From: Solirubrobacteraceae bacterium
GTDB lineage: Bacteria; Actinomycetota; Thermoleophilia; Solirubrobacterales; Solirubrobacteraceae
Direction of reading: 5' to 3'
DNA length: 13,183 nucleotides
NCBI GenBank assembly: GCA_030151725.1
Contig: JASLDD010000086.1
Coordinates: 1-13,183, forward strand
Positions 7,180-13,183 of this stretch are shown here, one piece after another. A program made the translations under genes and the position numbers. Each line of letters opens with the position of its first letter. Positions within the stretch are counted from its first letter, which is position 1. The notes under the pieces were generated by a model. It was given only the letters and a program-made list of their open reading frames with translations. It ran no database searches and was not told where the DNA came from.

Positions 7180-10100
7180 TGGCCAGACACAGAGCGGGAC
7201 ACCGCGAGTGCTCCAATCCCGTGGACGTCGCGGAACTCGTGCGACGGCTGCCCGAGCCCGGGCGGCAGCCGATCGTAGGCGTAGCGCGCAGTCGTCCCGG
7301 ACAGCGCGCTCACATCGACCCGGCTGCGCTCGCCCGCCGGCTCGACGGGCACGCCGAGGTCTGCCTGCTACCCAGCCAGGGCGCGAGGGCGCTGCCGCAG
7401 TCGCTGAACGTGCACAGCGGCGCGGCGCGCATCTGGTTCGCAGGCGTCGACCTAGCCGACGAGAGCGCCGCCCGCTCGCACCCGTGGTTCCTTGCACGGT
7501 GCGAGGCCGACGGCGAGGCAGCGATCGAGAAGATCGTCCGCGCAGTCGTACGCAGCGAGGTGGTCAGCGGGCAGTGGCTGACCGTCGACCACCGCCGCAG
7601 GACCAAGCCCAGCGACGCGCCGGTCGCAGAGATGCTGGCCGCGGTGACTGACTCGCGGCGAGAGGACGCGATCGTCGCGGTCTGCCCGGGCTCGCTGCCC
7701 GAGCCTGAGCGGCAGCGGCTGGCGATCGCACTCCGCGGGCACGGACGCGTGTTCGTGCTCGCTTGCAACGAAGACGCACAGCAAGTGACTGCAGCGCTAC
7801 CCGGAGGCCTCGGCTTTCAACGACCGGGCATCCGGGTGTGGTGGCCCGGAGTAGGGCAGCGGTCCTCTACGCGCGGCCACGCCGAGTTCGGGACTGACAA
7901 GCACGGCATGGACCTGGCCGACCAGGCGGCCGGCTTCGTGCTGACCGGGTGCAGGCCCCTGAGGATCGTCAAGCCGAGCGGCGAGCACAGAGATCTGAGC
8001 GTCGGCGAGATGACTTCGATCCTCTACGACGAGGGACGCACGCGGCTCGTGATCGGCGTCGGGGGCGATCGACGCCGGCCCTGCGTGGACCCGGTCGCGC
8101 TGGCCGACGCCGTCGGCGCGGGCGCCGACGTCGTGCTGATTCCCACCTCCCCCCAGGCGGCGCGGCTCACCGCCGCGCTGCCCGAGTCGCTAGGGATCGG
8201 CTCCAACGCAGTGCGGCTCTGGCTGCCGGGCCTGACGCGCAGCTCGCACCCTTACGACCATCCATTCTTCAGGTCGGCGCACACGCCAGAGACGGTGTTG
8301 ATCGCCCACGTCGCGGAGGCAGTGAAGCGGCGGATCGACGCGCCCTCGGCGGGCGAGCGCTCCGATCCGCAGTGGCGGGCACGGGTGCTGGCACAGCGCG
8401 TTGTTCAGCGCAAGCTCGACCGCTTCGCGGCGAACCGCCGCACTACCGCCGCCGCCGCCGGCCTGGCGTGCTGCCGGCACGCGGCGAAGCGCGGTCAGAG
8501 AAAGGGCGCCGTGGCGGCATGGGAGGATGTAGCAACGATTGTGCTAGCGAGCCGGGGTGAGGGCTCAGCGGAGGAGGTCTTTCTTCGCTCCGACGTCGCT
8601 AAAGGCTGGTACGAGGTCGGCCAGGAGGTGGGCGGGAGGCTGCGGGCCCAGTGCTTCGAGCGGTCGCTCGCCTACTACGAGCAGGCCCTGGCCGTCGCCC
8701 GCAGCATCGACGAGCAGACCGCACCGCAAGCGGGCGTGGAGCTAACGATGCTGCTCACGATGACGGCAGAACAGTGCCGGTACGTCGCTCAACGCAGGGG
8801 TCGGGAACGGCGCCCGGACGTCTGGGAGGCGATCGACCGCGGCATCGACCTCTACGACGAGGCGATCGTCGCGATCGACGATCCGGAGAGGCGCGCGTGG
8901 GCGCTGCTTTGGAAGGCGCAGTTGCTCGCGGACCTGCCGACGACCGCCGACGCGCCGCGGCTCAGCGCCCACGAGGAGGCATTGAGGACGCTCCACGACG
9001 CGATGCGCTCCTTCACGGGCACCACCGACTACCGCGACCTATCCGCCGATGCCGTCGGCTCTGCCGAGAACCGCCGCATGTTCGCCGCGAAGCTGCTCGG
9101 GCTTCTCGGAGAGATGCACGGCGAGACAGGCGACATCGAGCTCGCGCGCGTCGCTTTCCAGCTTCTGGAGGGCTACGAGGACTCCAAGCACAAGGGACAC
9201 ATCAGAGCCTCGCTGCAGCGCGGCCGTCTCGAGCTCGACCATGGCGACTTCTGGACCGGCGTCACCCGGTTGGAGCGCGAGCTGGCCAAGCACAGGATCG
9301 AGGACCTCACAGGGCGCACCCACGAGCTCGCAATCATGGCGATCCAGGCACTCAGCGTGGTGCTCCGCCGCCATTACGCGTATCGCGAGAGCGACTACTA
9401 CGCTGCCTGGGCGGAGCGCCTGGGCAAGCCTGCGCGGACGCAAGCCGCCGATGCCTCGCACGAGGATGCCCCGGCAGGGTCAGAGCGGCGTCACCAAGTC
9501 GGCTGGTCGAGTGAGGCGGCGGCCGACCGCCCGCCGCGAAGCGTCGCCTCCGCGCACATCGACCGGCTCGCCGCGCTGCTGACGCGAGCGCTAGCGAAGG
9601 AGGAGCCCCGCAGGGTGGTGACGGTGCTGCGTTCTCTCAGTGAGCGCCTGTGGAAGACCGAGGCGGACCCGGCGCGACTCGACGGCGAGCTGAGCGAGCC
9701 GCTGGCGCAGGCGCGAGCTGTCCTCGAGCAGGCGCAAGCGTGGCAACCGCGCAGGCGAGTCGCCAGACACGTGGGCATCCCCGCGGCATGGTTCGAGCTT
9801 CCTGCGGACATGAGCAAGGAGCCTCGGCGGGCGGCGATCGCCTGCCTGCTGCTATGCCTCCAGTTCGCAGAGCTCTACCTGCCGGCTCAGGCGCCCAGCA
9901 TCACACGGGAGCTGATCGGACGAATCGTCGACGTACACGGATTCATCGATGAGATCCGCATCCTCTCCCTCGACGCCGCGAAGTCAGCGGCCGAGCAGGG
10001 ACGCTGGCACGATGCCGTGCGGGCATACCTGCGCGCCGCTCGCAGCGTGCTGGACGCATCGCCACAGCAGACGGCGGAGCTCGCCCGGCAGGCCTCCGAC

Positions 10101-11648
10101 CAGTTGCAGTGGGGCCTCACGTTTATAGGCTTCGGCCGCGATCGCGCGCGCGTGATCGACCTGCACCAGAAGAGCGCGCTGCGCGTCGTGGAGCTAATGC
10201 TCCGAGCGGACGCGAGCCCGCGGCAGGTCTTCGAGGCGGTCGATCGCGCAAAGGGCCAGGTGCTGATGGCGACGCGGGCATCGACGACGCCTGACTTCGC
10301 CGGAGAGGAGGCCGTCACGGAGCTGCGCGAGCTACAGCTCGCCGAGCTCGACCTGCACCTCGCCGACGGCAGCGCGCCGGCGTTGCGTCGCCGCGGGAAC
10401 GGTGCCGCGGAGCCTCAGCAGCCCGATGACGACGACGCAGCGGCGCGGCGACGGTCCTTCAGGCGCGAGCAGGCTCTGTGGCAGCGCATCGCCGCCGCCC
10501 GACGCCGCCTACTGCGTGTCGCCCCTGAGACAGTTCACGCCTTTGGCGGCCAGGACGAACCTGCGACGATCGACACGCTGCGCGCGCAGCACCAGCCCAC
10601 CGCGATCATCCAGTACGTCACAATCGAGGGCAACGTGTACGCATGCGCGGTGCTCGGCGGCGAAGGCCACGACGTCTCGGACTGGTGCTGCGGCAAGCCA
10701 ATCGCGTCGGCTGCGGATATCGACGAGGTGGGCGAGGCGATGTGGGACGACATCCTCCACGTCTCAGGCACGCTCGGCGCGGACGCGAGCTTCGAAGACG
10801 GGTTCGAGATCATGCTCGGCGCTGGCGACGGCCGCTCCGGGCAGACGCTCGCATCCTTCTGCGAGCAGGCGGAGACGATCGTGATCGTGCCGTGCGCCCA
10901 CGGTAGCGCGGCCACCGCCAGGATGCCGTTCCACGCGCTCAGCGACGGCGGCGTCTCGCTAGTCGAGCGCCACCACGTCCTCTACGCGCCGAGTGCCGCG
11001 TTCTGGACTCAGTCGCTGAGCCGCGAGCAAGCCGCCTCGACTGGAGGAGCGCTCGCGATCGGCACCGACGGGGAGATCGGCGCCCTGGCGGAGTGCTCCC
11101 AGGTGGCGGCGGTCGTGCAGCAAGACGGCCGTCTGCGTTGCGAGGTCGTCGAGGAGGAGTGCGATGTGCGGCGGGTACTGCTCAGTCGCGAACGGGGCGC
11201 TTCGATCGAATATGACATTCTGCACGTCGCAGCCCACGGGCGCACGGTCGGCTTCCCGAACCACATGGACTCGGCTCTGGAATTCGGCGAGGTCCAGGTC
11301 AGCGCGCGCGACTGGCTACTCTCAGGGACACGCGCGCATCTCGCGTTCGTCAACAGCTGCCACGTCGGCCACCAGGTCGGCCGCGCCGGCGACCTCTACG
11401 GCATCCCGTTTGCCGCCCTCGGCTCCGGGAGCGCCAGCACCGTATTCGCCTCCGCGCCCGTCGAGCCGCGCCACGCGACACTGTTCGCGCAGCACTACCA
11501 CGAGCGCGTGCAGGCTGGCGACGGACGGCTCCAGGCCTGCTCGGCCGCGATGCGGGCAGCGATCGCATCGGGAGGGGGCCGGTCGGCGTGGGCTCCGTAC
11601 TTCATCTCCGGCGACCCGCGGCCGCTGCCGAGAGGGGAGCAAGCCTGA
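7179..11648 (+). CDS. Large CHAT-domain protease with N-terminal triple repeat and TPR-like middle
   Basis: 1489 residues from the ATG at 7179, whose A is the last base of the previous stop (TGATG). Residues about 15-125, 148-245 and 273-385 are three divergent copies of an alpha/beta module, each with a hydrophobic strand, a DP-x-ALA-like helix and a signature RIWFAG (84-89), RVWWPG (219-224) or RLWLPG (346-351), followed by HPWF, HAEF or HPFF. I cannot name this module. Residues about 490-750 and 880-1035 are helical, TPR-like (for example FERSLAYYEQALAVA), separated by a low-complexity linker. VFEAVDRAKGQVLM (about 1017-1030) is the helix that often precedes CHAT. The CHAT domain spans about 1130-1485: MPFHAL (1249-1254), ILHVAAHG with catalytic H1353, FVNSCHVG with catalytic C1394, and SAWAPYFISGD. 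CHAT proteins are caspase-like cysteine peptidases, so with the dyad intact this is probably an active, regulated protease. No membrane segment is visible. Confidence 0.88.
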   Translation: MARHRAGHRECSNPVDVAELVRRLPEPGRQPIVGVARSRPGQRAHIDPAALARRLDGHAEVCLLPSQGARALPQSLNVHSGAARIWFAGVDLADESAARSHPWFLARCEADGEAAIEKIVRAVVRSEVVSGQWLTVDHRRRTKPSDAPVAEMLAAVTDSRREDAIVAVCPGSLPEPERQRLAIALRGHGRVFVLACNEDAQQVTAALPGGLGFQRPGIRVWWPGVGQRSSTRGHAEFGTDKHGMDLADQAAGFVLTGCRPLRIVKPSGEHRDLSVGEMTSILYDEGRTRLVIGVGGDRRRPCVDPVALADAVGAGADVVLIPTSPQAARLTAALPESLGIGSNAVRLWLPGLTRSSHPYDHPFFRSAHTPETVLIAHVAEAVKRRIDAPSAGERSDPQWRARVLAQRVVQRKLDRFAANRRTTAAAAGLACCRHAAKRGQRKGAVAAWEDVATIVLASRGEGSAEEVFLRSDVAKGWYEVGQEVGGRLRAQCFERSLAYYEQALAVARSIDEQTAPQAGVELTMLLTMTAEQCRYVAQRRGRERRPDVWEAIDRGIDLYDEAIVAIDDPERRAWALLWKAQLLADLPTTADAPRLSAHEEALRTLHDAMRSFTGTTDYRDLSADAVGSAENRRMFAAKLLGLLGEMHGETGDIELARVAFQLLEGYEDSKHKGHIRASLQRGRLELDHGDFWTGVTRLERELAKHRIEDLTGRTHELAIMAIQALSVVLRRHYAYRESDYYAAWAERLGKPARTQAADASHEDAPAGSERRHQVGWSSEAAADRPPRSVASAHIDRLAALLTRALAKEEPRRVVTVLRSLSERLWKTEADPARLDGELSEPLAQARAVLEQAQAWQPRRRVARHVGIPAAWFELPADMSKEPRRAAIACLLLCLQFAELYLPAQAPSITRELIGRIVDVHGFIDEIRILSLDAAKSAAEQGRWHDAVRAYLRAARSVLDASPQQTAELARQASDQLQWGLTFIGFGRDRARVIDLHQKSALRVVELMLRADASPRQVFEAVDRAKGQVLMATRASTTPDFAGEEAVTELRELQLAELDLHLADGSAPALRRRGNGAAEPQQPDDDDAAARRRSFRREQALWQRIAAARRRLLRVAPETVHAFGGQDEPATIDTLRAQHQPTAIIQYVTIEGNVYACAVLGGEGHDVSDWCCGKPIASAADIDEVGEAMWDDILHVSGTLGADASFEDGFEIMLGAGDGRSGQTLASFCEQAETIVIVPCAHGSAATARMPFHALSDGGVSLVERHHVLYAPSAAFWTQSLSREQAASTGGALAIGTDGEIGALAECSQVAAVVQQDGRLRCEVVEEECDVRRVLLSRERGASIEYDILHVAAHGRTVGFPNHMDSALEFGEVQVSARDWLLSGTRAHLAFVNSCHVGHQVGRAGDLYGIPFAALGSGSASTVFASAPVEPRHATLFAQHYHERVQAGDGRLQACSAAMRAAIASGGGRSAWAPYFISGDPRPLPRGEQA

Positions 11649-11670
11649 CGCTCCGGAGCGAGCGCCAGGC
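11643..11670 (+). terminator. Hairpin overlapping the CHAT stop codon, candidate operon terminator
   Basis: Arms GCCTGACGCTC (11643-11653) and GAGCGCCAGGC (11660-11670) pair with one mismatch around a 6-base loop, and the left arm includes the TGA at 11646-11648. There is no T-run, so it could act as a Rho-assisted or attenuating structure or an mRNA-stability element rather than a classic intrinsic terminator. Confidence 0.35.
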
Positions 11671-11767
11671 CAGGACGTAGTATCGGATAGAGCCCGATGG
11701 GGAGTGGTCGGAGGAGAGCGAGGAGCGATTGCTCCCCCCGCCCGGAAGGCCGGCCACCGCCGGGTCG

Positions 11768-11866
11768 TCAGCGCTCTACCAGTGCGATTCCCAATGTCAC
11801 TCCGAGGCTGAAGCACTCCAAAGCGAGCGCGAATACCTCGAGCAGCGATGCTCCTTCGATCGACAT
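11768..11866 (-). CDS. 32-residue hydrophobic small protein, hypothetical
   Basis: ATG at 11866, TGA at 11768-11770, preceded by AAAGGAG (11871-11877) 4 bases upstream. The product begins MSIEGASLLEV and is largely hydrophobic from residue 8 to 30 (phrases FALALE, LGVTLGIAL), with charges only at E4, E10, E17, E31 and R32, so it could be a single membrane-associated helix. It is convergent with the CHAT gene, about 120 bp beyond its stop. I do not recognise it; a toxin-like or regulatory small membrane peptide is possible. The evidence is the ribosome binding site plus an uninterrupted, compositionally coherent frame; a chance ORF cannot be excluded. Confidence 0.45.
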   Translation of the reverse strand: MSIEGASLLEVFALALECFSLGVTLGIALVER

Positions 11867-11870
11867 GCTT

Positions 11871-11877
11871 CTCCTTT
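11871..11877 (-). promoter_or_regulatory. Shine-Dalgarno site of the small ORF
   Basis: AAAGGAG on the minus strand, 4 bases before the ATG at 11866: a 7-base anti-SD match with slightly short spacing. Confidence 0.5.
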
Positions 11878-12103
11878 CGTTGTTGGCGGGGTTGGGGCTC
11901 TCTCTACGCAGCAGGCTTGTCTCTCGCCCCTGCCTTCCCTTACGGCCGCCAAGCGCGGCGCTTGCACACGCGCTGCCGTGTCACCGCGCACGCTTCCCTA
12001 AGCGACCTGCCGACGCTGCCCCGGAGTGGACCGGTCTGACTACAGGGTGATCTGGGCACCACAGCCCGGACAACAAACCTGCGGGTGCGGCCGGCCAGAG
12101 CCA
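11878..12103. other. Spacer with no supported gene
   Basis: Several short frames are open on both strands, but none has motifs or a ribosome binding site. A minus frame around 12040-12100 contains a CCPGCG phrase, too little to call a protein. Confidence 0.45.
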
Positions 12104-12355
12104 TCACGACCGTCGCACCGACCACGCTTGGCCGGCAAGGCCGCACGTCTGAACTCCCGACGCCATAGCCCTTTTATCGCACCTGGTGTCGTTGGTGGTT
12201 GCGTCGAGGAGGGCGATGGCATCGCTTTGGCCTGCGGGGAGGAGGTGTCCGTAGCGGTCGATCGTGATGGTGATTGAGGCGTGGTTCACGAACTTGCTGA
12301 CTTTGTCGATCGGATCCCGGGGGATCGCGTACGAAGCCGGCGCCGTGACGCTCAA
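12104..12355 (-). pseudogene. C-terminal stub of a tyrosine recombinase (phage-type integrase)
   Basis: The minus frame contains VSKFVNHASITITIDRYGHL followed by LP and AIALLDA, the C-terminal end of tyrosine recombinases: the conserved His of the 'GH' box (here NH) and the catalytic Tyr in DRYGH. Similarity starts just after where the HxxR box should be, so the N-terminal core-binding domain and most of the catalytic domain are missing; a complete protein would be roughly 350-400 residues. An in-frame TAG lies at 12368-12370. After LLDA the frame runs on about 30 codons without family similarity. The remaining stub cannot catalyse recombination. It lies about 60 bp from the half tRNA-Ser gene, the normal place for an integrase beside its attachment site. 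Confidence 0.75.
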
Positions 12356-12365
12356 TAGTTGAGCG
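12349..12365. repeat. Perfect short hairpin next to the integrase stub
   Basis: CGCTCAA (12349-12355), loop TAG, TTGAGCG (12359-12365). It lies between the integrase stub and the half tRNA, where recombinase or excisionase sites are usually found. Its function is unknown. Confidence 0.5.
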
Positions 12366-12417
12366 GCCTATCGCCGAAAAAATGCGCGAGTGGCCTAAGG
12401 CGCGTTTTGGCCTTTAA

Positions 12418-12459
12418 GGTTTTCAAGACCGGTGCATTCAACCGCTCTGCCACCCTTCC
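12418..12459 (-). tRNA. Truncated tRNA-Ser(UGA): 5' half only
   Basis: On the minus strand, 42 bases from 12459 to 12418 fit the 5' part of a bacterial tRNA-Ser: acceptor arm GGAAGGG, TG, 3-bp D stem GCA/TGC around the loop GAGCGGTTGAA, anticodon arm CCGGT with loop CTTGAAA (anticodon TGA) and then ACC of the 3' arm. The sequence then changes to TTAAAGG instead of completing the stem. The variable arm, T-arm (GGTTCGAATCC type) and 3' acceptor strand are absent. The break lies just after the anticodon loop, a common crossover point for tyrosine recombinases, so this is best read as a half attachment site and not a functional tRNA gene. Confidence 0.75.
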
Positions 12460-12560
12460 GCGATCCATGAAGGCTAGTTCATCGTCGCCGCTCAGACCAC
12501 GAGGAGTCGGGGCTTCCTCCTGTTTCGAGGATCGGCCTCGCTCAAGCTCCAACCCCGCCC

Positions 12561-13183
12561 CTACCCCAGTGAAGGCTCCGAGGCCGACAGGGAGCTACCG
12601 AGCAAACTACCGGAGGAATCCAGCGCCTCCACCTCCACGATCGGCCCCACCGTGGAGGAGGGCAGCTGGATCGAGGTCTCAAAGCCCGCGCGTGGCGCTT
12701 CGGCGACCGGTTTGAGGGCCCCGAGCGCCGGACCCGCAAGCACCCGCCACGAAGCCACCTGCGTGGCCCCGTTCCAGCTCGCGTACACAGTGCCCGCACC
12801 CGGCGCCCCGGCCTGGAAGGCGAACACGGGTGGATGTGCCGGCATGCCCGTCCAGGTGAAGCGAAAGCTCCTATAGGACTGCTCGTGGGGCGGGAAGTGC
12901 GCGTCGAACAGCATCGCGCCCGTCGGGCTGAACTCGGAGAAGTCCGGTTCCTGGCCCCAACCCACAAACCAGTCGCCGTTGGCGAGCAGCTGCAGGTTGC
13001 CCTGGCTCTGCACGATCAGCGGCGGCGTGTGCGTGAACTGGCCCACCAGCGTGGCCGTCCCAGTCTGTCCGTTGAGGCTCAGCACGAGGCCCCGCGATTG
13101 GGGGTGCACCGTCGGTGAGGATCCGTTGTCGAACACGCTGATCAGCCCACCGGGAAGCTCGCGTGGATCGTGCTGGAAGGCCG
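12561..13183 (-). CDS. Arylsulfotransferase-like (ASST family) protein, C-terminal part; N-terminus beyond window
   Basis: The frame is open from the right edge (13183) to the TAG at 12561-12563. The edge sequence reads AFQHDPRELPGGLISVFDNG, followed by SRGLVLSL, SQGNLQLLANGDWFVGWG, FSEFSPTGAMLFDAHFP and SYRSFRFTWTG. These are beta-propeller blade sequences typical of the ASST/arylsulfotransferase-like family, in which a His such as that of QHD can be functionally important. A Fn3/Ig-like tail (WNGATQVASWRVLAG) ends the protein. Members are usually secreted; the signal peptide would lie outside the window. Whether it has sulfotransferase activity cannot be judged from this fragment. The half tRNA-Ser lies about 100 bp downstream on the same strand, so this is probably the resident chromosomal side. 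Confidence 0.75.
   Translation of the reverse strand, partial: AFQHDPRELPGGLISVFDNGSSPTVHPQSRGLVLSLNGQTGTATLVGQFTHTPPLIVQSQGNLQLLANGDWFVGWGQEPDFSEFSPTGAMLFDAHFPPHEQSYRSFRFTWTGMPAHPPVFAFQAGAPGAGTVYASWNGATQVASWRVLAGPALGALKPVAEAPRAGFETSIQLPSSTVGPIVEVEALDSSGSLLGSSLSASEPSLG

Noticed and set aside
6251..7216. Minus-strand 321-codon frame opposite the anti-sigma-like gene
   Set aside because: Extremely Arg/Pro/Ala-rich, typical of antisense frames in high-GC coding DNA.
8651..9514. Plus-strand 287-codon frame inside the CHAT gene
   Set aside because: Arg-rich off-frame shadow of the TPR region; no start signal or motif.
11768..11800. tRNA-like phrase CTGGTAGAGCGC on the minus strand
   Set aside because: No matching D-stem, anticodon arm or T-arm around it; it is the end of the small ORF.

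Overview
The window is high-GC DNA, and its gene types point to an actinobacterium, most plausibly of the Thermoleophilia/Solirubrobacterales kind. The hints are paired 'CSLDGA' Ig-like modules behind a CARDB domain, an arylsulfotransferase-like (ASST) protein, a high-GC YceI protein and GTG starts. No rRNA or marker gene is present, so this placement is an inference.

Left part (1-4270): a minus-strand gene for a large secreted multi-domain protein (signal peptide, CARDB, two Ig-like modules, beta-helix units) runs off the left edge and contains an exact 124-bp in-frame repeat. Just upstream lies a decayed ABC-F ATPase gene that keeps its Walker A motif. Next is a 405-residue plus-strand ORF in which an unrecognised N-terminal half with mixed codon use is joined to a complete YceI domain with strongly GC3-rich codons. 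Together these look like accessory, recombined DNA.

Middle spacer (4271-5488): mostly without genes. It holds a 13-bp tandem duplication, a short stretch with plus-strand coding composition (4612-4812), a set of GCGG words spaced about 10 bp apart (5071-5130) and a hairpin (5212-5233).

Core (5489-11648): the main feature is a translationally coupled three-gene operon whose start codons overlap the preceding stops. It encodes an ECF-like sigma-70 factor, a soluble protein with a zinc-anti-sigma-like C-(x23)-H-x3-C-x2-C signature, and a 1489-residue protein. The last has three N-terminal alpha/beta repeats, a long helical TPR-like middle and a C-terminal CHAT (caspase-like) protease domain with the His/Cys dyad intact. 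The obvious hypothesis is a protease-gated sigma/anti-sigma switch: an input sensed by the N-terminal repeats or TPR region activates CHAT, the anti-sigma-like partner is cleaved, and the sigma factor is released. This resembles in logic the sigma/inhibitor/TPR-CHAT arrangement of type III-E CRISPR (Craspase), but no CRISPR or Cas component is visible here.

Right part (11649-13183): a hairpin at the operon end, a 32-codon minus-strand ORF with a strong Shine-Dalgarno sequence, the C-terminal stub of a tyrosine recombinase, and the 5' half of a tRNA-Ser(UGA) gene broken in the anticodon stem. The recombinase stub and half tRNA suggest the sigma/anti-sigma/CHAT operon lies on, or next to, a decayed element that integrated at a tRNA-Ser gene. 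The window ends in the C-terminal part of an ASST-family protein that runs off the right edge.
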